This document shows positions 44,994-54,852 of a stretch of DNA of 64,000 bases, piece after piece (the stretch's first letter is position 1; every line of letters starts with the position of its first letter). Source of the DNA: Maridesulfovibrio sp. (lineage in GTDB: Bacteria > Desulfobacterota > Desulfovibrionia > Desulfovibrionales > Desulfovibrionaceae). Below the pieces are notes generated by a model that saw only the letters and a program-made list of their open reading frames with translations, did no database searches and was not told the origin of the DNA. Both the position numbers and the translations under genes were made by a program. The stretch is taken from NCBI RefSeq assembly GCF_963677005.1, contig NZ_OY781616.1:4140501-4204500 (forward strand). The letters run 5' to 3'.

Positions 44994-45836
44994 TCATTTG
45001 TTTTTGATGAAAGTTCCGTTTTCGTACTCGAAAAATGCTTTATCCAATTCCTCCGCGGTGTTCATGACTATGGGACCGCGCCAGTAAATCGGTTCATTGT
45101 GCGGTTTTCCGGTCAGCAGCAGAAATGTCAACGGGGAACTGTCCGCAGCCACCGCCAGTTCGTCTCCGTCATCAAAGAGCACCAGAGAGCGGTTTTCCAC
45201 CGGGCTGCCGTTCACCGAGCCCTGACCGCCGGTTATGTATACAAAAGCAGTGTAGCCTTTTTTAACGGAGTGGACGAATTCAAGGCCGGGCGGAACAGTT
45301 ATGTCCAGATACTGCGGGTCAATGCCTATGCCTCTGGCCGGTCCTTTTTGACCGTCGATTTCTCCGGCGATTATCTTGATTGAAACTCCATCTCTGCTAC
45401 GGATCACCGGGATTTCATCAGCATGAATTTCTCTGTATTTCGGGTCGACCATCTTGTCGGCTGCGGAGAGATTGGCCCAGAGCTGGAAACCGTACATTGA
45501 CCCGTTCCGGTCGCCTTTGGGCATTTCCTGATGAATTATTCCGCTTCCGGCAGTCATCCATTGAACACTCCCGGCCCGGGTCATATCCTTGTTTCCAAGG
45601 CTGTCGGCATGTTCAACATCCCCTTTCAATATGTAGGTGATGGTCTCGATTCCACGGTGGGGATGCCAGGGAAAACCTTTGCGGTAGTCTTCCGGATTGT
45701 CCGACCGGAAGTCGTCAAGCATGAGAAATGGGTCGAATAGCGATGCCTCGAAATATCCGAAGGCGCGGTGAAGTTTTACTCCGCCTCCTTCCGTTACCGG
45801 CTCTCCGTAGAAAATGTGATTTATCGCGCGTCGCAT
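44994..45836 (-). CDS. Pirin family protein
   Basis: 280 residues, bicupin. The N-terminal cupin has the metal ligands in FPWHPHRGIETITYILKGDVEH and a later GIIHQEMP. Pirins act as quercetinases or redox-linked regulators; which applies is unknown. Pairing with a nitroreductase suggests detoxification of aromatic or quinone-like compounds. Start has GGAGA. Confidence 0.92.
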   Translation of the reverse strand: MRRAINHIFYGEPVTEGGGVKLHRAFGYFEASLFDPFLMLDDFRSDNPEDYRKGFPWHPHRGIETITYILKGDVEHADSLGNKDMTRAGSVQWMTAGSGIIHQEMPKGDRNGSMYGFQLWANLSAADKMVDPKYREIHADEIPVIRSRDGVSIKIIAGEIDGQKGPARGIGIDPQYLDITVPPGLEFVHSVKKGYTAFVYITGGQGSVNGSPVENRSLVLFDDGDELAVAADSSPLTFLLLTGKPHNEPIYWRGPIVMNTAEELDKAFFEYENGTFIKNK

Positions 45837-45968
45837 TGGATTCTCCCGAACAGTGCCTGTTCATGATAGATGGATATTTCCTATGGTAAACGTATAAATT
45901 ATATTTTCAAGGGAGAAAGTGCAAAATAATTGCGGAGAACATTCTTTAAAAGGACGGCGGAAAAAAGA

Positions 45969-46098
45969 AAGACCGGAATGCCCGCCTGCTTCCTGATGCC
46001 ACCTTCCTTGAAAAAGAGAAGCGCTGCGTGCATTCCGGTCTTATCCGGCATTATTGCGGCTGTCGGAATGCCGCCCGGTTCCATGGGGACCGGGCGGC
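45969..46098. terminator. Two hairpins between acs and pirin gene
   Basis: Arms AGACCGGAATGC and GCATTCCGGTCT (about 45969-46042) enclose 47 bases; GCCGCCCGGT and ACCGGGCGGC form a tight hairpin at 46068-46098. No long T run, so termination of acs here is likely but not certain. Confidence 0.5.
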
Positions 46099-46119
46099 TC
46101 CGGAACAACCTGTTATTAT

Positions 46120-48105
46120 CTAGGGATTCATGATCTCCTGATAACCTTCGATGAGGTCGGTCACTACTGAAGGATCAGCCAGTGTCGAGGTGTCACCGAG
46201 GTTCGAAGTATCTCCCTCAACAATCTTGCGCAGGATGCGGCGCATGATTTTACCGCTGCGTGTTTTGGGCAGGGCCGGGGCGAACTGGATCACTTCCGGA
46301 GCGGCCAGAGGGCCGATCTCCTTGCGGACATGGGTACGCAGTTCCTTGATGAGGTCGTCGTCTTCATCATATTCGGCCTTGAGCGTTACATAGGCATAGA
46401 TGGACTGGCCCTTGACCTCGTGCGGCATGCCTACAACGGCGGCTTCGGATACAGCAGGGTGCGAGACAAGTGCCGATTCTATTTCAGCTGTTCCCAGTCG
46501 GTGACCGGAAACGTTGATGACGTCATCCACGCGGCCCATGATCCAGAAGTAACCGTCCTCGTCCCTTCTGGCTCCGTCACCGGATTCATATGTTCCGGGA
46601 AAGCCTTCAAAATACTGTTGCTTGAAGCGTTCGGCATTTCCCCAGACTCCGCGCAGCATTCCGGGCCACGGTTTCCTGATGACCAGAAATCCGCCTTCAT
46701 TGGGACCTACCTCATCTCCGTGCCGGTCCACAATCGCAGCATCGATGCCCGGCAGCGGCAGGGTGGCCGAGCCCGGCTTGAGCGGTGTGGCGTAGGGCAG
46801 CGGAGAAAGAACGTGCCCACCTGTTTCGGTCTGCCACCATGTGTCCACGATGGGCAGTTTTTCGGCGCCGATGTTCTGGTGATACCACATCCACGCTTCC
46901 GGGTTTATCGGTTCGCCGACTGTTCCCAGAATGCGCAGACTGGAAAGATCGTGTTTCTTGGTCCACTGCTCGCCTTCACGCATCAGCGCGCGGATGGCGG
47001 TGGGGGCGGTATAAAAGACATTTACTCTGAATTTTTCGCATACCTGCCAGAATCTTGCCGGGTCCGGGTAGGTGGGCACTGATTCGAACATAACACTTGT
47101 GGCTCCCAGTGCGAGCGGACCGTAAACAATGTATGAATGTCCGGTTACCCAGCCGATATCGGCCGTGCACCAATGGACGTCATCGTCCTTGAGATCGAAA
47201 ACCCACTGGCAGGTGTGCGCTGCATAGGTCAGGTATCCTCCGGTGGTGTGGAATACTCCCTTGGGCTTGCCCGTACTGCCGGATGTGTAAAGGATGAAGA
47301 GGGGATCTTCCGCATCCATCAGTTCATAGGGGCAACTGTCGCTGATGTCCGGGTCGGACATGAGGTCCGACCAGAGCTGGTCGCGGCCTTCAACCATTTC
47401 CACCTTGTTTCCGGCGCGGGGAACAACGATGCACTGTTCAATGGAAGGACACTCCTTGAGCGCTTCATCACTGTTGGGCTTGAGCGGGATGGTTCTGCCG
47501 CCGCGCAGCACGCCGTCACCGGTGATATGAATCTTGGCTTCGCAGTCGTTGATGCGGTCGCGCAGGCTGTTGGAACTGAACCCGGCGAAAATTATCGAGT
47601 GCGGAGCGCCTATGCGGGTGCAGGCCAGCATGGCGATGGCCAGTTCCGGGATCATGGGCAGGTAGATGGATACGCGATCGCCCTTTTTGACGCCCATTTT
47701 TTTGAGTACGTTGGCAAAGCGACATACTTCCCTGTGCAGCATATCGTATGTGTAAACCTTGACTTCATGGTCTTCCTCGCCCTGCCAGATGAGAGCGGCC
47801 TTGTTACGGCGGCCGTTTTCAAGATGGCGGTCAAGGCAGTTGGCGGAAACGTTCAGTTTTGCGCCGTCAAACCATTTGATTTCCGGTTTGTCGAAATCGT
47901 ATTCGAGAACAGAGTCCCATTTTTTGTCCCAGGTGAGGAGTTCCTCTGCGCGCTCGGCCCAGAAACCGTCCATGTCGTTGATGGAGCGGTCATAAATGGC
48001 TTTATATTCTTCAAGGCTTTTTACGCATGCGGTCTTCACGTCGGTAGGAGGATTAAAGAGTCTGCTTTCCGTGGACAGGCTTTCGATTTTTTGTTCTTCA
48101 GTCAT
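46120..48105 (-). CDS. acs: Acetyl-CoA synthetase (AMP-forming)
   Basis: 661 residues from ATG 48105 with GGAGG upstream; the 43 extra codons before it are leader. Activates acetate with ATP and CoA. Motifs: [11 protein letters not shown] (P-loop), the adenylate-binding WWQTETGG, and the acetylatable Lys in [12 protein letters not shown]-terminal lid domain is complete. Divergent from the GT9 gene. Confidence 0.95.
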   Translation of the reverse strand: MTEEQKIESLSTESRLFNPPTDVKTACVKSLEEYKAIYDRSINDMDGFWAERAEELLTWDKKWDSVLEYDFDKPEIKWFDGAKLNVSANCLDRHLENGRRNKAALIWQGEEDHEVKVYTYDMLHREVCRFANVLKKMGVKKGDRVSIYLPMIPELAIAMLACTRIGAPHSIIFAGFSSNSLRDRINDCEAKIHITGDGVLRGGRTIPLKPNSDEALKECPSIEQCIVVPRAGNKVEMVEGRDQLWSDLMSDPDISDSCPYELMDAEDPLFILYTSGSTGKPKGVFHTTGGYLTYAAHTCQWVFDLKDDDVHWCTADIGWVTGHSYIVYGPLALGATSVMFESVPTYPDPARFWQVCEKFRVNVFYTAPTAIRALMREGEQWTKKHDLSSLRILGTVGEPINPEAWMWYHQNIGAEKLPIVDTWWQTETGGHVLSPLPYATPLKPGSATLPLPGIDAAIVDRHGDEVGPNEGGFLVIRKPWPGMLRGVWGNAERFKQQYFEGFPGTYESGDGARRDEDGYFWIMGRVDDVINVSGHRLGTAEIESALVSHPAVSEAAVVGMPHEVKGQSIYAYVTLKAEYDEDDDLIKELRTHVRKEIGPLAAPEVIQFAPALPKTRSGKIMRRILRKIVEGDTSNLGDTSTLADPSVVTDLIEGYQEIMNP

Positions 48106-48502
48106 TTGGATGGCCTCCTGAAAGGTTTTAAGATGCCTAGTTGTGCAGAAAAGGGGGCCGGTGGATTTTATGCTGCTCACGGCATTTTTCCGACCGGGTG
48201 AAAAGTTTATAGCTTTTTTTGCAGGACAGTGCACACGCTTTTCGATAAACGGCGGGAGAAAATCATGAATGGAAAGGCAATGCCGTTTGGCGGAACCTAT
48301 CGTCCGTTCATCCTCCCGACATGCCGCTTGCTGGTGTTGCCTGAACCTGCATACTTGCGCTATTGGCTGATATGCAGTGAAAATGATATGTATTCTGTGA
48401 TCTGTTTTTTCCTATGGCGGCGAAATAAAGACGTACCATGCGTATCAAGTTCATCCTCACAATACCATGCCGGAAGGCATTATATATAAGGATATCCTGT
48501 CT

Positions 48503-50050
48503 ATGAAAGCCCTTGTCATCAACCTGACCCGTTTCGGAGACCTGCTTCAGACCCAGCCGGTCATATCAGCACTTGCGGCTGAAGGTTATGAGACCGCAAT
48601 GGTCTGTCTGAAGAATTTTGCATCCACAACCGGGCTGATGCGCGACATAAACGAGGTTTTCCCTCTGCCCGGTGCAGCGTTGCTCGCCGCTTTAGATCGC
48701 GACTGGCATGAAGCCCTCAGGATATACGATTCGTATTGTTCCGAGATAGCTGAACGGTTTGCGCCTGATCTGGTCATTAACCTCACTCCTTCAATCCCGG
48801 CCAGGCTGGTCGCCCTGCGGTTGGGGAAGGGGTGTTCCGTGCGCGGTTTTGCGGTTGATTCATTCGGGTTTAATGCCGATACATCAAGGTGGGCTCAATT
48901 TCTGCAGATGGCCTCAGCCAACCGCGGTGCCAGCCCGTTCAACATCGTAGATCTGTTCAGCAGGGTGGCCGGAATAGAACGTCCGGTTCCTTTCCGACTT
49001 GCCGATTCTTCCCCAACCGACCGGATTGCGGCGGTAAATCTTCTGGAAACGGATGCTCCCGGAGTGGAGGGCTTTATCGGGTTTCAGCCGGGCGCAAGTG
49101 AAGATCGCAGGCGCTGGCCGGTGGAGCGTTTCAGAGAGCTTGGCTCACGGGTCTGGAAGGAGATGCGCAGGGTGCCGGTTCTGCTGGGAACTGCGTCCGA
49201 GAGGGAGCTTGGTGACCGGATAATGGACGGGGCGGATTTTCCGGCCGTTAATCTTATGGGCAGGACTTCTCTTCCCGAGCTTTCCGCTGTTTTGCGCAGG
49301 CTGGACCTGCTGGTTACCAATGATACAGGAACAATGCATCTTGCCGCCGGGGCCGGAACTCCTGTTGTCGCGGTTTTTCTGGCTACGGCGCAGCCGTGGG
49401 ATACCGGCCCTGCTGCGGAAGGGTGTCTTTGTCTGGAGCCGGATATCGAGTGCCATCCCTGCCCGTTCGGCGTTAAGTGCACGCGGGAGAACGAATGCAG
49501 GCACAGAATCGGCGCGGATAGTATATTCCATGCTGTGACGGCTTTTATCCGGGAAGGGAAATGGCCAGAGATGGAAAATATGGGCGTGCGGGCATATCTG
49601 AGCGGGCGTGATGATGCCGGGTTCATGCTTCTGAGTTCATTGTCCGGGCATGAAAAAACAGACCCTTACAGATGGATATTTCTGCAGCGGGAGATTTACC
49701 GTCGTTTTCTTGACGATGAAGATCTTTCCGGTGCCAGCATTGGTGATTACCGGTTTTCTTCGGAATTTATTTCCAGGCTTTCCGTTCCTCTTTCCGAATG
49801 CCGCGATCTGCTTTTCCTGCTGAGCAGGCAGGTTATGCTGCTGCAGTCTGATCCTATGAAGAATATAAAGGTTAAATTCCTCGCTAACTTCCAGAGAATC
49901 CATGATATTTTGTCGTCCTGCCCGGAACTTTCGGTGCTTGCCGCTCTCTGGGAGCTGGAATCGCGGGGCCAGGAATCGCTTGATGGTCTTGTCACGCAGC
50001 TCAAATCCTATTCGGCCATAGTGGGGGCCTTGTCAGCCTCTTTTGAATGA
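48503..50050 (+). CDS. Glycosyltransferase family 9 protein
   Basis: 515 residues from ATG 48503. The first about 350 residues are a GT9 (heptosyltransferase-like) pair of Rossmann domains: start MKALVINLTRFGDLLQTQPV, sugar-nucleotide part TNDTGTMHLAAGAGTPVVAVF. A Cys cluster CHPCPFGVKC, then C, follows, and about 150 extra helical residues. It may act on lipopolysaccharide, or, given the neighbours, on flagellin. The latter is inference. Confidence 0.87.
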   Translation: MKALVINLTRFGDLLQTQPVISALAAEGYETAMVCLKNFASTTGLMRDINEVFPLPGAALLAALDRDWHEALRIYDSYCSEIAERFAPDLVINLTPSIPARLVALRLGKGCSVRGFAVDSFGFNADTSRWAQFLQMASANRGASPFNIVDLFSRVAGIERPVPFRLADSSPTDRIAAVNLLETDAPGVEGFIGFQPGASEDRRRWPVERFRELGSRVWKEMRRVPVLLGTASERELGDRIMDGADFPAVNLMGRTSLPELSAVLRRLDLLVTNDTGTMHLAAGAGTPVVAVFLATAQPWDTGPAAEGCLCLEPDIECHPCPFGVKCTRENECRHRIGADSIFHAVTAFIREGKWPEMENMGVRAYLSGRDDAGFMLLSSLSGHEKTDPYRWIFLQREIYRRFLDDEDLSGASIGDYRFSSEFISRLSVPLSECRDLLFLLSRQVMLLQSDPMKNIKVKFLANFQRIHDILSSCPELSVLAALWELESRGQESLDGLVTQLKSYSAIVGALSASFE

Positions 50051-50052
50051 TT

Positions 50053-50069
50053 CTGGCATGACTCTTGTA
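50053..50069 (+). promoter_or_regulatory. Sigma-54-like promoter
   Basis: CTGGCATG, then TTGTA, with the GG and GT 12 bases apart. Only two differences from the TGGCACG-N4-TTGC consensus. It is 64-80 bp before the 201-residue protein gene. Confidence 0.5.
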
Positions 50070-50132
50070 TTGATATGTGCGTACCGGATTGACCGGAAAT
50101 TTTTACGTACCTAATTCAGGAGGAGAGTCAAA

Positions 50133-50738
50133 ATGATCGTTATAGATGGAACCAAGACTGATATAGACATCAGCAGTTTTGAAAATCTCGAACAAATTTT
50201 TGAAAAAGTCATGGAAAGCGGCTGCCTTGACGATCGCATCGTGACCGATGTTCTGGTCAACGAAGAGCCTTTCAGCGAAATCTACCCCAACCAGTCCGAA
50301 GACATTGATGCTTCCGAAGTGGACAGCCTTGAAATCAAGAGCGCGTCTGCTGTTGAAATGGCCGAGGCTATTTCCATGGAACTCTACAAGGTTATCAACA
50401 TCATGGCGAGCGGCGGCAAGCAGGTTGCCGAACTGTTCAGACAGGCCGATGATGCCGAGGCCCTTGAACTTTATCAGGACCTTCTTGATGTTACCCGCGA
50501 TTTTCTCGGCATGGTGGGAAGCCTGCGTGAACATTTTTCCCTGAAGGAAGATTCCGGTTTTGAAAAGGTCATAGAAGATTTTTCCAGCCTTTTCACCGAA
50601 ATGACCGAAGTCCTTGAAAACGAGGACTGGATTCTGCTGGCTGATCTGCTTGAGTATGAATTCCTGCCTTCCGTTGATAAGTGGAAGGGTGTTATCTCCT
50701 CTATCCGCGAGGATATTCAGGAGGCTCGTGAGGGGTAA
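50133..50738 (+). CDS. Unknown acidic helical protein
   Basis: 201 residues, very acidic, mostly helix, no membrane segment. The start MIVIDGTKTDIDISSFENLEQIF looks like a small beta/alpha unit. The remainder resembles a secretion-chaperone-like helical bundle, but I recognise no family. GGAGGAG upstream. Overlaps/abuts the next gene and follows a sigma-54-like promoter, fitting a flagella-linked role. Confidence 0.7.
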   Translation: MIVIDGTKTDIDISSFENLEQIFEKVMESGCLDDRIVTDVLVNEEPFSEIYPNQSEDIDASEVDSLEIKSASAVEMAEAISMELYKVINIMASGGKQVAELFRQADDAEALELYQDLLDVTRDFLGMVGSLREHFSLKEDSGFEKVIEDFSSLFTEMTEVLENEDWILLADLLEYEFLPSVDKWKGVISSIREDIQEAREG

Positions 50739-50743
50739 TGTTT

Positions 50744-51097
50744 ATGGCTGATACCTTGAAGCTTTTGGACCAGGCTCTTGAGATAGGAAATGAAGAGCTC
50801 AGGCATCTTATGGCCGGGGAGGTTGACGAAGCCTTCGAAGCGGCAGAGAGAAGAGGTTTTCTGACCAGTCAGGCCCTTGAAATCAAGGAAAGAGTAAGTC
50901 TGGACCAGCTTCTGGGTAAGCTGAAACAGCTTAAAATCCTGCAGGGTAATCTTACTGTTGAAGCAAAAAAGCTCCAGGAGTCCCTCAAGCAGGACATCAA
51001 CAGGGCCAAAAAGGAAAATAAGCGGTTCAAGGGGTACGGCAAGGCCGTTCGCGGCACTCCCCTGATTCAGAATCGCTATATCCACAAGGTCGGTTGA
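50744..51097 (+). CDS. Small coiled-coil protein, FliT/FlgN-like
   Basis: 117 residues from ATG 50744, preferred to 50738 by ribosome-site spacing. Two helices (LLDQALEIGNEELRHLMAGEVDEAFEAAERR, and a long Lys/Leu-rich coil) look like FliT/FlgN flagellar chaperones, with a basic tail GYGKAVRG. The family is suggested, not proven. Likely co-translated with the 201-residue protein. Confidence 0.65.
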   Translation: MADTLKLLDQALEIGNEELRHLMAGEVDEAFEAAERRGFLTSQALEIKERVSLDQLLGKLKQLKILQGNLTVEAKKLQESLKQDINRAKKENKRFKGYGKAVRGTPLIQNRYIHKVG

Positions 51098-51145
51098 CAG
51101 CGCAAAAACGCTAGGGACTTTCCTTTGGCGCTGGAACGGTACAAG

Positions 51146-51180
51146 AAGGCACGCCTGAAATAAGATCAGGCGTGCCTTTT
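51146..51180. terminator. Terminator after the small operon
   Basis: AAGGCACGCCTGA and its complement around AATAAGA, then TTTT. It may serve both strands, since the YigZ gene converges. Confidence 0.85.
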
Positions 51181-51222
51181 CATTTTGTTTTTATTCGGGG
51201 TATGGGTGACCGCTCCGTCCAG

Positions 51223-51852
51223 TTACCTCCAGAAGTCCTCGTCTTCTGCCATGAATTCGACAGTACCGTTGCTGCTCTCTGTAACGGCGGCGCAGAATTC
51301 CTCCATGCGGTCGGAAGGCATGATCAGGCCGAACAGGATTTCCGCACCAAAGGTCTGTTCTTCGATTTCAGCGGAAAAATCAGGCAGCATCCGCCGCAGC
51401 ATTCCTTCCTGCGCGTAGCCTATCTCCACGCTTACACGGCGCATGGGGACCTTCATCACCACGCTCAATGATTCAAGTCCCTGCTGTACTGCACCGGAGT
51501 ATGCCCGGACCAGCCCGCCTGTGCCAAGCTTGATGCCCCCGAAGTATCTGGTCACCACAGCAACAATATCGCCGAGTCCGCTTCCCTGCAGAACCTGCAG
51601 CATGGGCTTGCCTGCCGTTCCCTGCGGTTCGCCGTCATCACTCATGCCCATATCAGCGTTTTGCGGATTCCCGGCAATAAATGCCCAGCAGTGGTGTCTG
51701 GCATCCGGAAATTCTTTTTTTATCTGTGCAATGAATTCTCTGGCTTCGTCCCTGCCTGTACAAACGGACAGATCACAGATGAATCTGCTCTTCTTGATTG
51801 TTTCCTCTGTTCTCAAGCTCCCGGACGGAACGGGATAGGCTTTTTCAGACAT
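51223..51852 (-). CDS. YigZ/IMPACT family protein
   Basis: 209 residues. N-terminal UPF0029 domain (KKSRFICDLSVCTGRDEAREFIAQIKKEFPDARHHCWAF, DDGEPQGTAGKPML) with the C-terminal DUF1949 domain. In other organisms linked to translation control; the exact role is not known. Monocistronic. Confidence 0.92.
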   Translation of the reverse strand: MSEKAYPVPSGSLRTEETIKKSRFICDLSVCTGRDEAREFIAQIKKEFPDARHHCWAFIAGNPQNADMGMSDDGEPQGTAGKPMLQVLQGSGLGDIVAVVTRYFGGIKLGTGGLVRAYSGAVQQGLESLSVVMKVPMRRVSVEIGYAQEGMLRRMLPDFSAEIEEQTFGAEILFGLIMPSDRMEEFCAAVTESSNGTVEFMAEDEDFWR

Positions 51853-51931
51853 TATCTTCCCGGTTTTGTTTTGCTAATTTTTTATTCCAAAAGTTTTTAT
51901 ACCATCGGAGTCAAGTTTTAAAGTTTTTTGC

Positions 51932-51959
51932 TTGACTTCTAAATAGGAATTGTTACTAT
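51932..51959 (+). promoter_or_regulatory. Likely promoter of the 114-residue gene
   Basis: TTGACT and TACTAT with a 16-base spacer, about 50 bp before the start at 52012. Confidence 0.45.
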
Positions 51960-52011
51960 TTAATCAAGGTGAGAGGAAACGGAGCCAATTTTGATAAATA
52001 AGGAGAGAAAA

Positions 52012-52356
52012 ATGGGAAGCCTTAGAGACTACAAGAATTGGGATATTGATTGGGAAATGACCCCCGAAGATGCCGTAACCCTGTACCTGGAATGGGGAAA
52101 CCATCCGTGGGATTCAAAGTTTTCACCGGTAACATCCAAGAATGACTATACAAACTATTTTACCGTGTACCTGTGGGACGACAAGCCGAGGGTTATTTTC
52201 GTCCGCAGGAATTCGGAAGAGGCCAGAGAACTTCTAAGCATTGATCTTCCCCGTGAACTTGCCGAAAGATTCAAGGCTTCTGTAGGCGGGCACAAGGGAA
52301 CCTACCCGATTAATGAAGAAGTAAGGGCCTGGATTGAAACTCAAATGAACAATTAG
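52012..52356 (+). CDS. Short conserved-looking protein (DVU0772-type)
   Basis: 114 residues from ATG 52012 with AAGGAGAG. Rich in Trp and acidic residues (NWDIDWEMTPEDAVTLYLEWGNHPW), no membrane segment. From memory it resembles a small Desulfovibrio-restricted family of unknown function (DVU0772-type); this needs a search. Own promoter and terminator, so it is separately regulated. Confidence 0.7.
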   Translation: MGSLRDYKNWDIDWEMTPEDAVTLYLEWGNHPWDSKFSPVTSKNDYTNYFTVYLWDDKPRVIFVRRNSEEARELLSIDLPRELAERFKASVGGHKGTYPINEEVRAWIETQMNN

Positions 52357-52382
52357 CTCCCATCTCCTTATCATCTACCGCT

Positions 52383-52417
52383 GGGGAAGGCAGGCGTGCA
52401 CGCCTGCCTTCCCCTTT
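52383..52417 (+). terminator. Perfect palindromic terminator
   Basis: A 32-base palindrome with arms GGGGAAGGCAGGCGTG and complement, then TTT, 27 bp after the stop. Confidence 0.8.
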
Positions 52418-52538
52418 GATATTTTATAGCAGTTACTCCTTTCTGGACATTTTTCCGCCGGATAATGTAATATTTGTGCTTCGTACCATGTGCCACCTTC
52501 CTCGCACTGCCGGATCTTAACTTATGCCGGAGGAATAA

Positions 52539-54593
52539 ATGACAAGCGCCAAGATCTATCGGGATATATTTGACGGGCTCCCCGCAATGGTTTGCGAGTT
52601 TTCAGCTGAAGGAATCATAACGTATGCCAACAGGGCTTATCGTGACTGTTTCAATCTGGACGCCGAAGAAATATCCGGACGGCGGTTTCTTGATCCGGGT
52701 ACCGGTGAACGGCTTGTGCGCGGGGTCAATTTTCCTGATCTGGTCGTTGATGCCCCGGCAAGTACGGATTTGTATGAGGTGGTGAAAGACGGCGGAGTCT
52801 ACTGGCAGGAGTGGACTGTCAGGGCATATTTTGATTCCTCCGGCGGATTATCGCTGGTGCGGGCTGTGGGAATTGATACTACCGAACGAAAGCGTGCGGA
52901 ATTCTTGCTGCAGTCCAGGTTGGCGTTGCGCGAGTTTGCAGATTTTCACTCCATTGAGGATATCGTGGTCCGGGCGCTTGAGGAGGCGGAACATCTTACC
53001 GCGAGCCCGGAGTCGTTCCTGAAGCTGACTGAACCTCCGGATCTGAATATAGTTCTTGAGGGATGGTCCGCAAAAGATTTTTCACTTGTCCGGAGCACAG
53101 AGGCAGGAAAAAATACCGAATGTCCGTTTGAAAAAATATGGACCCGGTGTCTGGAAAAAAATGGTCCGGTCATGTCCGGAAGCGGTAAATCCGATAACCC
53201 GGATCATACCCGGTACCCGTTTTCTGTTGATCGTGACTGCAGTTTCATCGCCACTCCCGTGTTTTATCTGGGAAGGATATGTGCCGTGCTGGGGGTGGCG
53301 GGGAGAGTCGGGCGATACGGGCGTTCCGATCTTGAAATTCTGGAACAGCTGGCAACTACAGTGGTTGATGCCATCGGGCGCAAGCTTATGGAAGCATCCA
53401 TGCTCCGCAGCAAGGAGAAGGCTGAATCAGCCAGCAGAGCCAAATCGGAATTTTTGGCCAACATGAGTCATGAGATAAGGACGCCGGTAAACGGTATTGT
53501 CGGAATGCTCCAACTGCTGGAGGCGAGCGAACTGAACAGCAGTCAGAAGGAATACGCCGGGTATGCCCTGCAGGCGAGCACCCGGCTGAACCGGTTGCTC
53601 TCGGACATTCTGGATTTGACCTGTGTGGAGGCCGGGAAGCTTGAATTGAAAAATCAGCCGTTTGATCTGGAGGATTCCCTGAATGCAGTGCGGCAGATGT
53701 TCATCATTCAGGCCGGTCAGAAGGGACTGGCACTGGATTTCAGGATCAATCCCGATCTGCCGGACAGATTTGACGGCGATGCTACCCGGTTGCAGCAGAT
53801 TCTCGGCAATCTGGTCGGTAACGCTATCAAGTTCACCGAAACCGGCATCGTTGTTGTGGAAGTAGATGGGATCCAGACCGGAGAGAGCGGGATAATGGAT
53901 GTTTCGTTTTCGGTCCATGACAGCGGGTGCGGAATTCCGGAGGATCGGGTTGAAAGTCTTTTTGAGCCGTTTACCCAGTTGGAGGACAGTTATGTCCGTA
54001 ATTTTCAGGGAGCCGGGCTCGGGCTTTCAATCTGCAGGAGGCTGGTGGAACTTTATGGCGGAACCATCACTGTGGAGAGCACCGAGGGCAGCGGGGCCAC
54101 ATTCCGTTTTGTCTTGCCGCTTAAGATTGCCGGAGATACCGGGGTTGAGCATTCCGCTGAAACTGAAGCTCTGCAAACAGGACTGAGGGTTCTGTATGTG
54201 GATGACGACAAGATAACTCAACTTGCCACTTCGATAACTCTTAAGAAAATGGGCTGCCGTGTACAGCTTGCCGATAACGGTGCGATGGCGTTGCAGGCCT
54301 TGGTGGATGCGGAGTTCGATGTGGTGCTGATGGATATCCAGATGCCTGTGATGGACGGAGTCTCGGCAATAAAAGCAGTACGAAGCGGCGAGGCCGGAGA
54401 GCACTGCCGCTCGGTTCCGATAATAGCCATGACGGCATACGCCATGACCGGGGATGATCATAAATTCATGGAATCAGGCGCAAACGGTTATCTGGCCAAG
54501 CCTGTTTTAAAGGAAGATCTGGAAGACGCCATGCAAAGGGTCCGGGAATATCATATTGATCCGGGTGACCTGATCCGTGGTTGCGCACAATGA
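52539..54593 (+). CDS. PAS-GAF hybrid sensor histidine kinase
   Basis: 684 residues, soluble. A PAS domain (about 5-120), a GAF-like region (about 135-285), a coiled linker, then HisKA with His311 (FLANMSHEIRTPVNG), HATPase (DATRLQQILGNLVGNAIKF, DSGCGIPED, GAGLGLSICRRL) and a receiver (VLYVDDDKITQ, VVLMDIQMPVMDG, TAYAMTGD, KPV). It would phosphorelay to an unlinked Hpt protein or response regulator. The signal is unknown. GGAGG before the ATG. Confidence 0.92.
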   Translation: MTSAKIYRDIFDGLPAMVCEFSAEGIITYANRAYRDCFNLDAEEISGRRFLDPGTGERLVRGVNFPDLVVDAPASTDLYEVVKDGGVYWQEWTVRAYFDSSGGLSLVRAVGIDTTERKRAEFLLQSRLALREFADFHSIEDIVVRALEEAEHLTASPESFLKLTEPPDLNIVLEGWSAKDFSLVRSTEAGKNTECPFEKIWTRCLEKNGPVMSGSGKSDNPDHTRYPFSVDRDCSFIATPVFYLGRICAVLGVAGRVGRYGRSDLEILEQLATTVVDAIGRKLMEASMLRSKEKAESASRAKSEFLANMSHEIRTPVNGIVGMLQLLEASELNSSQKEYAGYALQASTRLNRLLSDILDLTCVEAGKLELKNQPFDLEDSLNAVRQMFIIQAGQKGLALDFRINPDLPDRFDGDATRLQQILGNLVGNAIKFTETGIVVVEVDGIQTGESGIMDVSFSVHDSGCGIPEDRVESLFEPFTQLEDSYVRNFQGAGLGLSICRRLVELYGGTITVESTEGSGATFRFVLPLKIAGDTGVEHSAETEALQTGLRVLYVDDDKITQLATSITLKKMGCRVQLADNGAMALQALVDAEFDVVLMDIQMPVMDGVSAIKAVRSGEAGEHCRSVPIIAMTAYAMTGDDHKFMESGANGYLAKPVLKEDLEDAMQRVREYHIDPGDLIRGCAQ

Positions 54594-54852
54594 ACATTAG
54601 TCTGCTTTGTCCGCTAACTCTGTTCCTACCGATAAATCGTGTTTTGTTACTTGCCTTCCGTACGAAAATGAGTAGGGTTTGATTCCTTCAACGTTGTAAT
54701 CCTGTTCTTTACGGCAGTGCTGACATCCTTTCAGTATACTGCCGCTTCCATATATTCAAAATTCGCCGATGATTCCCTTCATTGTGGTGGAACTGCGTGT
54801 TCCGCTTCATGCTGCGGATTTCGGTGTTACCATATCCTGTAAGGAGGCCATG

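Noticed and set aside
46120..48234. Longer acs start at 48234
   Set aside because: A strong GGAGG site points to ATG 48105, and the added residues are not family-like.
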